Assembly: GCA_963722415.1 (NCBI GenBank) | Contig: CAVRNI010000027.1 | Location: 1 to 64,000, forward strand | Source of the DNA: JALOLG01 sp963722415 | GTDB taxonomy: Bacteria; Actinomycetota; Acidimicrobiia; Acidimicrobiales; Ilumatobacteraceae | Reading direction: 5' to 3' | Length of the DNA stretch: 64,000 nt | Shown here: in pieces, positions 1-15,121 of the stretch | How positions within the stretch are numbered: position 1 is the first letter of the stretch | Layout of the letters: every line of letters starts with the position of its first letter | Notes under the pieces: generated by a model | Told to the model about the DNA's origin: nothing | The model's database searches: none | The model's input: the letters and a program-made list of their open reading frames with translations, nothing else | Translations under genes and position numbers: made by a program

Positions 1-3875
<3,875 letters not shown>

Positions 3876-3948
3876 CTGATTCCTTACTTCGCTTCTCGTC
3901 TGCTGTCAGGGGGGTCGAGAGGGACTCGGTAGATGCCCCCTCGAAACG

Positions 3949-7549
<3,601 letters not shown>

Positions 7550-7733
7550 AGATCACCTCTGTTCCGGGATGGCACGGTCGGATGCGGCCACGGGCGCGCC
7601 AATGGACACCGCAAAACAGGGTGAACGGAACGGGCAACGCACGGCAACCGGGGATGCTACCTGGGGCGTGACGAAACGTCAACTACCGCACGCGCCAAAT
7701 CAGATCGGCCCCAACGGCGCCGGATTGCGGGAC

Positions 7734-7762
7734 ACGGTAAAGAACCCGCACCCGTCTGTCAA
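7734..7762 (-). promoter_or_regulatory. Probable promoter of rpoBC
   Basis: Reading the minus strand, TTGACA (7757-7762) and TACCGT (7734-7739) are separated by exactly 17 bp, a strong housekeeping sigma-type promoter. It lies in the 304-bp gap between rplL and rpoB, about 185 bp upstream of the rpoB start, which leaves a long untranslated leader. Inference only; no transcription data. Confidence 0.6.
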
Positions 7763-7796
7763 GCATCGGTGGTCGAGATGGCGCCGGGCGCGCGAA

Positions 7797-7844
7797 CGCC
7801 CCGGCGCGCTCGCCGCCGAAAACGGGCGGGAGTGCACCGGGGCG
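7797..7844 (-). terminator. Hairpin after rplL, possible attenuator
   Basis: Inverted repeat CGCCCCGG / CCGGGGCG (7797-7804 and 7837-7844) starts 10 bp after the rplL stop. There is no T-run behind it. A partial terminator between rplL and rpoB is a known arrangement that lowers RNA polymerase relative to ribosomal protein output; here it would act together with the rpoBC promoter just downstream. Confidence 0.4.
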
Positions 7845-7853
7845 CTCAGGTGC

Positions 7854-8243
7854 TCACTTCAGTTCGACGCTGGCGCCGGCCTCTTCGAGCTTGGCCTTGG
7901 CGGCCTCGGCGGCCTCCTTGGTGGCCTTCTCGAGCACGGCCTTGGGAGCGCTGTCGACGACGTCCTTGGCCTCCTTCAGGCCCAGGCTGGTCAGCTCGCG
8001 CACGACCTTGATCACCTGGATCTTCTGGGCGCCGGCGCCGGTGAGGACGACGTCGAACTCGTCCTTCTCCTCCTCGGCCGGGGCGGCGGCCGCGCCGCCG
8101 GCGGCACCGGCTGCGGCCACGGCGACGGGCGCCGCGGCGGTCACGCCGAACTTCTCCTCGAACGCGTCGAGCAGTTCCTTGAGCTCGATCACCGTCATGT
8201 TGCTGATGGCGTCGAGGACTTCTTCTTTGGTGGTGGTTGCCAT
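7854..8243 (-). CDS. rplL: 50S ribosomal protein L7/L12
   Basis: Stalk protein of the large ribosomal subunit that recruits translation GTPases. The 129 residues contain the N-terminal dimerisation helix region (ATTTKEEVLDAISNMTVIE), an Ala/Gly-rich hinge and the conserved C-terminal domain (FDVVLTGAGAQKIQVIKVV). I chose the ATG at 8243 because AGGAG sits just upstream and the L10 stop (8258-8260) is adjacent; an upstream in-frame start would run into rplJ. The frame is intact. It is the last ribosomal gene before rpoB. Confidence 0.97.
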   Translation of the reverse strand: MATTTKEEVLDAISNMTVIELKELLDAFEEKFGVTAAAPVAVAAAGAAGGAAAAPAEEEKDEFDVVLTGAGAQKIQVIKVVRELTSLGLKEAKDVVDSAPKAVLEKATKEAAEAAKAKLEEAGASVELK

Positions 8244-8257
8244 GGTGTTCTCCTGGT

Positions 8258-9085
8258 TCAGAAAAGTGTCGTGTCGATGGTGCGATTGCATGGGTGTGTG
8301 GAGGCGCTAGGCTCGGGCTCGGGCTCGGCCGCGACGCCGCGGCTCGGCCGCGTCTCCGGCTCGGGCTCCGATGCCGCCGCGACTTCCGGCTCGGGCTCGG
8401 GCTCCGCTCGCCGCGGCCTCCCGGCTCGGGCTCGGGCTCGGGCTGCCGCCGGCTCGGCTCGGCTCCGGCTCGGGCTCGGGCTCGGGCTCCGATGCCGCGA
8501 CCTCGCGGCTCCGGCTCCGTGGGCACGCCACCGCGCTCGTCGATCAGCGCCGCGAGGCCGTAGGCGAAGTTGCGTGGCAGCGCCTGGAGCAGGCTGGCCG
8601 TCTTGACGAGTGGCGCCTGGAACGCTCCGGCGATCATCGCCAGCAACTCGTCGCGGGACGGCAGGTCGGCGAGCGACCTGATGTCGTCGGCCGACAGCAG
8701 CTTGGCCCCGAGGGATCCACCCTTCAGCACCAGCAGCGGGTTCGTCCGCGCCGTGTCGCGCAACGCCTTGGCGGCGCCGGCGATGTCGCCCTTCACGAAC
8801 GTGATCGCCGACGGTCCGATGAGGAGCTCCTCGAGCCCTTCGACGCCGGCCGTGCGGACGGCGAGACGGGCCAGGGTGTTCTTGTAGACCTTGTGCTCGG
8901 CATCGCTCGGACGCAGTGCCCCGCGCAGGCGGGCCAGATGGCCGACGGTCAAGCCGCGGTACTCGGAGACGAACACCGCCTCGGCGGTGCCGAGCTTCGA
9001 CGCGATCTCGTCGACGATCGCGACCTTGTCCGGCCTGCGGAGCCCTGCCGGTGTCAGTCACAGGTTCCGTAGCAGTTTCACTCAT
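8258..9085 (-). CDS. rplJ: 50S ribosomal protein L10 with Glu-Pro repeat tail
   Basis: L10 anchors the L7/L12 stalk and binds 23S rRNA. The start is ATG at 9085 (SETATEPVTDT). The core motif region (FVSEYRGLTVGHLARLRG, VYKNTLARLAV) follows after a one-base insertion near 9043-9045. After the normal L10 end (about ALIDERGGVPTEPEP) the gene continues through 8300-8520 as a repetitive GAGCCC-rich stretch encoding runs of Glu-Pro mixed with Ala. Several small indels make the three frames alternate there, so the exact tail sequence cannot be trusted. The stop used (8258-8260) places a Shine-Dalgarno sequence correctly for rplL. Such an acidic tail is not part of the usual ~175-residue L10. Confidence 0.9.
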   Translation of the reverse strand: MSETATEPVTDTGRAPQAGQGRDRRRDRVEARHRRGGVRLRVPRLDRRPSGPPARGTASERCRAQGLQEHPGPSRRPHGRRRRARGAPHRTVGDHVREGRHRRRRQGVARHGADEPAAGAEGWIPRGQAAVGRRHQVARRPAVPRRVAGDDRRSVPGATRQDGQPAPGAATQLRLRPRGADRRARWRAHGAGAARSRHRSPSPSPSRSRAEPAAARARARAGRPRRAEPEPEPEVAAASEPEPETRPSRGVAAEPEPEPSASTHPCNRTIDTTLF

Positions 9086-9149
9086 TCGATGCACACCTCC
9101 TTCGCTTCGACTCGTGGCTCGCCTGGGATGGCGAACACCACGAGGAGCG

Positions 9150-9262
9150 AGCGGCTCGTCGAGCCGACTTCCCAGGGGCATGCACCTCGGCTGGCGGAAC
9201 TTCCATTCACCCTCCCCGTGAGGGGCGGGACCAGCGGTCTTCGGCGAGCAACCGGTATGTAC
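9150..9262 (-). ncRNA. L10 leader (autoregulatory mRNA element)
   Basis: The 248-bp gap between rplA and rplJ contains, on the minus strand, GCCGAAGACCGCTGGTCCC (around 9228-9246), followed further on by CGCCAGCCGAGGTGCATG. This resembles the CCGAAGAC...GCTGG core of the L10-L12 binding leader that precedes rplJL in many bacteria. L10 complexed with L12 would bind here and repress the operon. The boundaries are approximate; a covariance-model search would settle it. Confidence 0.6.
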
Positions 9263-9333
9263 GGGGCGCCACGCTAGCGGCGCCCGTCCCGAAATCACAC
9301 GGCCGTCAGGCCGCGACGTTCACACCGCGACGA

Positions 9334-10032
9334 TCAGACGAGATCGGGACGCAGGCGGGCGGTGTCGACGTGGACACCGGGTCCCATCGTCGACGACACG
9401 GTGATCTTCTTCATGTAGCGGCCCTTGGCGGACGCCGGGCGGGCGCGCTGCAACTCGTCGACGACCGCGTAGAAGTTGGCTTCGAGCTGGGCCGGCTCGA
9501 AGCTGACCTTGCCGAGCTGCACGTGGACGTTGCCGTAGCGATCGGTGCGGTACTCGACCTTGCCGCCCTTGAACTCGCCGACCGCGCGGCCGACGTCGGT
9601 GGTGACCGTGCCGGTCTTCGGGTTGGGCATCAGGCCACGCGGGCCGAGGATCCGGCCGAGCTTGCCGACCAGCGGCATCATGTCGGGCGTCGCGATCGCC
9701 AGGTCGAAGTCGAACTTGCCGGCTTCGACCTGCGCGGCGAGGTCGTCGGCGCCGACGATGTCGGCCCCCGCGTCGCGGGCCTCCTGCGCCGCCGGTCCGG
9801 TCGCGAACACGGCAACCCTGACGTCCTTGCCGGTGCCCGACGGGAGGGCGACGGTGCCGCGGACCATCTGATCCGCCTTACGCGGGTCGACGCCGAGCCG
9901 CACGGCGACGTCGACGTTCTCGTCGAACTTGGCCGACGCCATCGTCTTCACGAGCCCCAACGCCTCGGGCGGTGGGTAGAACTCGTCGCGGTCGAACTTC
10001 TTCGCCGCATCGGTGAGCTTCTTGCCTGACAT
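9334..10032 (-). CDS. rplA: 50S ribosomal protein L1
   Basis: L1 forms the mobile stalk near the ribosomal E site and often autoregulates its own operon. The 232 residues match the family (SGKKLTDAAKKFDRDEFY start; PNPKTGTVT and GKVEYRTDRYGNVHV near the RNA-binding face). I start at ATG 10032, behind a GAGGGAG site, instead of an upstream in-frame ATG, because homologues begin with the lysine-rich segment. The frame is intact. It follows rplK by about 80 bp. Confidence 0.96.
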   Translation of the reverse strand: MSGKKLTDAAKKFDRDEFYPPPEALGLVKTMASAKFDENVDVAVRLGVDPRKADQMVRGTVALPSGTGKDVRVAVFATGPAAQEARDAGADIVGADDLAAQVEAGKFDFDLAIATPDMMPLVGKLGRILGPRGLMPNPKTGTVTTDVGRAVGEFKGGKVEYRTDRYGNVHVQLGKVSFEPAQLEANFYAVVDELQRARPASAKGRYMKKITVSSTMGPGVHVDTARLRPDLV

Positions 10033-10113
10033 GTGATGTCTCCCTCGGGATAGAGCGGCCCGAGCGAGGTGATCTCGGCGCACGCATTCGGTTGTGTTGC
10101 TTGAGCGGTTGAG

Positions 10114-10542
10114 CTAACGAACGACCTTGACGCCCATCGAGCGGGCGGTGCCGCGCACCTGGAGCTTGGCGGCTTCGAGGTCGTAGGCGTTCAGGTCGGG
10201 CATCTTGATCGTCGCGATCTCGGTCACGTCGGCCTCGGTGATCGAGCCGGCGACCTCCTTGCCGGGGATCGACGCCGCCTTCTCGATGCCGGCCTTCTGG
10301 CGGATGAGCACCGGCGTCGGCGGGGTCTTGAGGACGAAGTCGAACGTGCGGTCCTCGTAGACGTTGATCTCGACCGGGATGATCGTGCCGGTCTGCGACT
10401 CGGTGGCCGCGTTGTACTGCTTCACGAAGTCCATGATCGCGACGCCGTGCGGGCCGAGCGCGGTGCCGACGGGCGGTGCCGGGCTGGCCTTGCCGGCCGG
10501 GATCTGGATCTTCACGATCGCCGCGAGTTTCTTCTTTGCCAT
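10114..10542 (-). CDS. rplK: 50S ribosomal protein L11
   Basis: L11 binds the GTPase-associated centre of 23S rRNA. The 142 residues are full length, with the conserved N-terminal KIQIPAGKASPAPPVGTALG and the C-terminal rRNA-binding part. The frame is intact; the ATG at 10542 has a purine-rich AGGAAAAGGGAA site. It follows nusG in the usual secE-nusG-rplK-rplA order. Confidence 0.97.
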   Translation of the reverse strand: MAKKKLAAIVKIQIPAGKASPAPPVGTALGPHGVAIMDFVKQYNAATESQTGTIIPVEINVYEDRTFDFVLKTPPTPVLIRQKAGIEKAASIPGKEVAGSITEADVTEIATIKMPDLNAYDLEAAKLQVRGTARSMGVKVVR

Positions 10543-10593
10543 GACGTTTCCCTTTTCCTGTGACGCTTGTGGTCAGCGGTGCAGCCGTGCTCG

Positions 10594-11465
10594 TCAGAGC
10601 TTGGCGACCTGGCTGAAGTCCATCTCGACGAGCGTCTCGCGCCCGAAGATGTTGACGAGAACCTTGAGCTTGAGGTGGTCGGCGTTGATCTCGGCGATCT
10701 CGCCCGAGAAGTCGGCGAACGGTCCTTCGCGGACCCGGACGCTCTCGCCGACGTCGAAGTCGAGCTTCGGCTTCGGTCGTGCCGACTGCTCGGCGCCGTC
10801 ACCCTTGGCGGCGAGGAACGTGCTCACCTCGCGACGTGACAGCGGTGTCGGCTTCTGGCCCTGGCGGCTCTGGCCGACGAAGCCGGTGACACCGGGCGTG
10901 TTGCGCACGCAGTACCACGACTCGTCGTCCATCACGCACCGCACGAGGAGGTAGCCCGGGAACACCTTGCGCTGCACCGTCTGACGGCGGCCGTTCTTGA
11001 ACTCGACGACCTCCTCCATCGGGATCACGACCTCGAAGATCTTGTCTTCCATGTTCATGCTCTGAATCCGAGCATGCAGGTTGGCGGTGACCTTCTTCTC
11101 GTAGCCGGACTGCGTGTGCACGACGTACCACGACCCGGGACGCGTCCAGGGATCGTCGACCTCGATGTCGACGTCGTCTCGGTCTCGGTGCCGTCGGTCT
11201 CGGTCGTCGTCGGTCTCGGTGTCGGTCTCGTGTCGTGCGGTCGTCGGTCAGGTCGAACGAGACGTCGGGATCGGCGACGACGGCATCGGCGACGACCGCG
11301 TCCTCATCGACGGGTGGATCCTCGACAGGAACGTCCTCGACAGGAACGTCCTCGACAGGACGTCCTCGACGGGACGTCCTCGACGGGTGGATCCTCGGCG
11401 GGTGGATCCTCGACAGGCACGTCCTCGGCGAACAGGTCATCGGTTTCGGTTGTCGTGTCGGTCAT
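10594..11465 (-). CDS. nusG: Transcription antitermination factor NusG with acidic repeat extension
   Basis: NusG couples RNA polymerase to the ribosome and to Rho. The NGN domain (DPWTRPGSWYVVHTQSGY, then KVFPGYLLVRCVMDDESWY and NTPGVTGFVG) and the KOW domain (VGESVRVREGPFADFSGEI) are intact. In front lies an acidic extension of ~110 residues starting TDTTTETDDLFAEDVPVEDP, with tandem VEDVP/VEDPP/AEDPP pentads and an ETDTETDDD stretch. Two one-base shifts (near 11235 and 11365) interrupt it. I favour ATG 11465, behind AGGAG at good spacing; ATG 11489 overlaps the secE stop as ATGA and is the alternative. Acidic N-terminal extensions occur in other actinobacterial NusG proteins, but this repeat is distinctive. 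Confidence 0.92.
11309..11430 (-). repeat. 15-bp tandem repeats inside nusG
   Basis: On the plus strand, units close to GACAGGAACGTCCTC recur head-to-tail, with variants GACGGGTGGATCCTC and GCGGGTGGATCCTCG. They encode Val/Ala-Glu-Asp-Val/Pro-Pro pentapeptides. At least one unit is 14 bp long, which causes a frameshift; repeat slippage or a sequencing indel could explain it. Confidence 0.85.
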
Positions 11466-11485
11466 CTGGGGGGTCTCCTGATCGC

Positions 11486-11779
11486 TCATATGTAGAACCA
11501 GCTCGTGATCAGGCTCATGAGGTAGTCGATGCCGCCGACGAACGCGGTGTAGATGACGACGGTGATGACCACGATCGTCGAGTAGCGCTGCACCTCCGGG
11601 CGGCGCGGCCACGCCACCTTGCGCATCTCGTCGCGCACCTCACGGAGGTACTGGCGGGGGCCGGTGCGCTCGCGGGAAGGCGTCGCTTTGGGCGCGCGTG
11701 TCGGAGCACCCTTCTCGTCGAGGGCGCCCATCTTCTTGAGCGTGCGCTTCTGCTCGCGGTTCAGGTCGTCGAGTGACAT
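11486..11779 (-). CDS. secE: Preprotein translocase subunit SecE
   Basis: Small essential subunit of the SecYEG channel. The 97 residues have the conserved amphipathic segment (PRQYLREVRDEMRKVAWPRR) followed by one membrane helix (STIVVITVVIYTAFVGGIDYLM). A charged N-terminus precedes it, usual in Actinobacteria. The frame is intact. The TGA overlaps an ATG of the nusG frame (ATGA at 11486-11489), so translation of the two is probably coupled. Confidence 0.95.
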   Translation of the reverse strand: MSLDDLNREQKRTLKKMGALDEKGAPTRAPKATPSRERTGPRQYLREVRDEMRKVAWPRRPEVQRYSTIVVITVVIYTAFVGGIDYLMSLITSWFYI

Positions 11780-11831
11780 CGTTGGTTCGTGTTGATCTTC
11801 TGGTGGGCGGGGAGAGACACGTCGGGATGGG

Positions 11832-11904
11832 CAGGGCAGGAGGGACTCGAACCCCCGACCGTCGGTTTTGGAGACCGATGCTCTACCAACTGAGCTACTG
11901 CCCT
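11832..11904 (-). tRNA. tRNA-Trp (CCA anticodon)
   Basis: A 73-nt cloverleaf. The acceptor stem AGGGCAG pairs with CTGCCCT, the anticodon loop is CTCCAAA (anticodon CCA) and the T-loop is TTCGAGT. The 3' CCA is not encoded. It sits between rpmG and secE, a position conserved in many bacteria. Confidence 0.97.
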
Positions 11905-11966
11905 CGGACGGGAACCGGCAGCGTACCAGCCGGTCCCGCGGAGCGATCCGCAGCCCGACAGCGGGA

Positions 11967-12131
11967 TCAGCGGGTCTCCTTGTGGACCGTGTGCCGTCGC
12001 TCGTGGCTGCAGTACTTCTTCATCTCGAGGCGCTCACGATCGTTGATCTTGGACTTCATCGTGATGTAGTTGCGCCGCTTGCACTCGGTGCACTCGAGGG
12101 TGATCTTCACCCGCTTCTCACTCTTGGCCAT
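11967..12131 (-). CDS. rpmG: 50S ribosomal protein L33
   Basis: A 54-residue zinc-ribbon ribosomal protein (AKSEKRVKITLECTECKRR, ending VHKETR). One cysteine pair (CTEC) is present, but the second pair is reduced to a single Cys (KKYCSHERR). The start is ATG at 12131 and the stop is at 11967-11969. It lies between tuf and tRNA-Trp, directly upstream of secE, where rpmG is found in Actinobacteria. Confidence 0.96.
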   Translation of the reverse strand: MAKSEKRVKITLECTECKRRNYITMKSKINDRERLEMKKYCSHERRHTVHKETR

Positions 12132-12189
12132 CTGGATTCGCTCGCTTCGCTCGGTGGGGCGGCTTCGCTGCCCGGTTTGGTTCTACCTG

Positions 12190-13375
<1,186 letters not shown>

Positions 13376-13447
13376 GGTGATTCCCTTGTTTCTCCAAAGG
13401 TGGTTGCGGTTGATTCTGGATTGTTGGGTCTGGTGCAGTATCTGTTG

Positions 13448-13521
13448 TAGCGGCGATCGGGATCGAACCGATGACCTTCCGATTATGAGCCGGATGCTCT
13501 GACCAACTGAGCTACGCCGCC
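13448..13521 (-). tRNA. tRNA-Met (CAT anticodon, elongator type)
   Basis: A 74-nt cloverleaf. The acceptor GGCGGCG pairs with CGCCGCT (the first pair is G-U), the anticodon loop is CTCATAA and the T-loop is TTCGATC. There are no GGG/CCC pairs in the anticodon stem as in initiator tRNA, so it is an elongator-type tRNA. A tRNA-Ile(k2C) with a CAT anticodon cannot be fully excluded. Confidence 0.93.
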
Positions 13522-13560
13522 AGGGTGTGGCCCCAGCGAGTCGACCGACCGTTGTGGTCG

Positions 13561-13633
13561 AGCCCTCTGTGGGAATTGAACCCACGACACCAGCCTTACC
13601 ATGGCTGTGCTCTACCGACTGAGCTAAGAGGGC
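13561..13633 (-). tRNA. tRNA-Thr (GGT anticodon)
   Basis: A 73-nt cloverleaf. The acceptor GCCCTCT pairs with AGAGGGC, the anticodon stem CAGCC/GGCTG closes the loop ATGGTAA (anticodon GGT), and the T-loop is TTCAATT. It lies upstream of tRNA-Met and tuf, and is likely cotranscribed. Confidence 0.96.
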
Positions 13634-13744
13634 GGTATTTCGGAGCGCGGCAGAGCCGCGAACCCGACGTGGGAGTGTACCCCCGCCAGTGACGTTCCCA
13701 CCAGGCCCTGACCGGTCGGAGGCGGCGGATACCATCGCTCGGCC

Positions 13745-14255
13745 ATGCCCGACGCGACCACCCGACTGGCGACCGCCGATGACGCCGAACCGATCATGGC
13801 GATCTACAACCGCGAGGTCACCACCAGCACCGCCACGTTCGATCTCGTCCCCCGCTCGCTGGCCGAGCAGCGGGAGTGGTTGGCCGCCAGGTCGGGAGCG
13901 TTCAGTGCGATCGTGGCCGTTCTCGGATGGTGATGGGAACGACGGCGAGGTCGTCGGTTTCGCATCGCTGTCGCCGTACAAGGAGCGGGCCGCCTACCGG
14001 ACCACCGTGGAGGACTCCGTGTATGTGCACCGTGACCACACCGGACAGGGGATCGGGCGGCTGCTCCTCGCCAGGCTCGTCGACATCGCCCGCGACTCGG
14101 GGTTCCACAGCGTGATCGCCCGCATCGAGGCGGGCGGCGTCGCGTCGCGGTCCCTGCACCTGGCGTGTGGCTTCGATCTGGTCGGCGTCGAACGCCAGGT
14201 CGGCCGCAAGTTCGGCCGCTGGCTCGATGTCGCCGTCATGCAAATCGTGTTGTGA
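13745..14255 (+). CDS. GNAT family N-acetyltransferase
   Basis: About 170 residues resembling the phosphinothricin-type acetyltransferase subfamily. Near the N-terminus it has IYNREVTTSTATFDL, later VVGFASLSPYKERAAYRTTVEDSVYV, and the acetyl-CoA-binding loop HRDHTGQGIGRLLL. A one-base shift near 13920-13935 breaks the frame between SAIVAV and DGNDGEVVG; otherwise it is complete. It lies on the strand opposite to the tRNA/tuf operon and ends 5 bp before the 3' end of the convergent tRNA-Tyr. The substrate is unknown: family members acetylate small amines or amino acid analogues. Confidence 0.85.
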
Positions 14256-14260
14256 TTTCG

Positions 14261-14343
14261 TGGGCCGGGAAGGATTTGAACCTTCGAAGGCATTAGCCGG
14301 CAGATTTACAGTCTGCTCCCTTTGGCCGCTCGGGCACCGACCC
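14261..14343 (-). tRNA. tRNA-Tyr (GTA anticodon)
   Basis: An 83-nt class II tRNA with a long variable arm. The acceptor GGGTCGG pairs with CCGGCCC (one G-U pair) and the anticodon loop CTGTAAA reads GTA. In E. coli tRNA-Tyr lies beside tRNA-Thr upstream of tufB; here the GNAT gene separates them. Confidence 0.96.
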
Positions 14344-14415
14344 TTGATGCCGGGCGGGATGGTAGCGCGGGCGGCGGCGATCGCCGCGTCCGATCCGGCT
14401 CGGTAATCTGGCGCG

Positions 14416-14904
14416 ATGCCCACCTTCGACGTCGTCTCCGAGGTCGACCATCAGGAAGTGCGTAACGCGGTCGATCAGGCCCGGCGCGAGATCGACACAC
14501 GATTCGATTTCAAGAACACCAACTCTTCGATCGAGCAGGACGACCTGGTGCTGACGTTGCGCACCGTCAGCGAGGATCGACTGGCCGCCTTGCGGGTCGT
14601 GCTCGAGGAACGGCTCGTCAAGCGTGGCGTCTCGCTCAAGGGTGTCGACTACGGCACGATCGAGGAGGCCACGCACAACACGGTGCGGCAGGTCGTGACG
14701 ATCAAGGTCGGGATCTCGGCCGACAAGGCCCGCGAGGTCAACAAGCTGATCAAGGCCAAGCACCCCAAGGGTGTCAGCACCCAGACCCAGGGTGATTCGG
14801 TTCGGGTCAGCGCCAAGAAGCGCGACGACCTGCAGGCCGTGATCGCCACGCTGAAGACCACCGACCTCGGCATCCCCCTCCAGTTCAACAACTTCCGCGA
14901 CTAG
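14416..14904 (+). CDS. yajQ: YajQ family nucleotide-binding protein
   Basis: The 162 residues are full length for DUF520/YajQ. The family folds into two ferredoxin-like domains; some members bind cyclic di-GMP or other nucleotides. Hallmarks are FDVVSEVDHQEVRNAVDQA at the N-terminus, RFDFKNTNSSIE, and the C-terminal LGIPLQFNNFRD. The frame is intact and the gene is monocistronic on the plus strand. Its ligand in Actinobacteria is not established. Confidence 0.93.
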   Translation: MPTFDVVSEVDHQEVRNAVDQARREIDTRFDFKNTNSSIEQDDLVLTLRTVSEDRLAALRVVLEERLVKRGVSLKGVDYGTIEEATHNTVRQVVTIKVGISADKAREVNKLIKAKHPKGVSTQTQGDSVRVSAKKRDDLQAVIATLKTTDLGIPLQFNNFRD

Positions 14905-14989
14905 CGCGGCGAGGTGTCGGCGGGCGTTGCGCCTGGCCCGAGAGTTCGACGCGTTCGCCGACGACGGCTCCGACGTCACGCCATGGTGA

Positions 14990-15034
14990 CATGACAGGAC
15001 ACCCTGCGCGAGTTGACAGGACACCCTGTCAACC
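14990..15034. repeat. TGACAGGACACCCTG direct/inverted repeat
   Basis: TGACAGGACACCCTG occurs twice, 26 bp apart. The second copy extends into a near-perfect palindrome, TTGACAGG-ACA-CCCTGTCAA. It lies in the 217-bp gap between yajQ and the convergent gene at 15122; I see no gene there. It could be an insertion-sequence end, a regulator site or part of a terminator. Confidence 0.55.
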
Positions 15035-15121
15035 GGCCGAAACGAAAGGACTGGACGGCTCCGCCGCTGGCCGACCGGCTCACGGCCCGCCGCGTCGATG
15101 CGCTCTGGTCGCCGACTCGGA

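Noticed and set aside
8300..8520. CRISPR array in the repetitive stretch
   Set aside because: The repeats are short in-phase GAGCCC-type units inside rplJ with no regular spacers.
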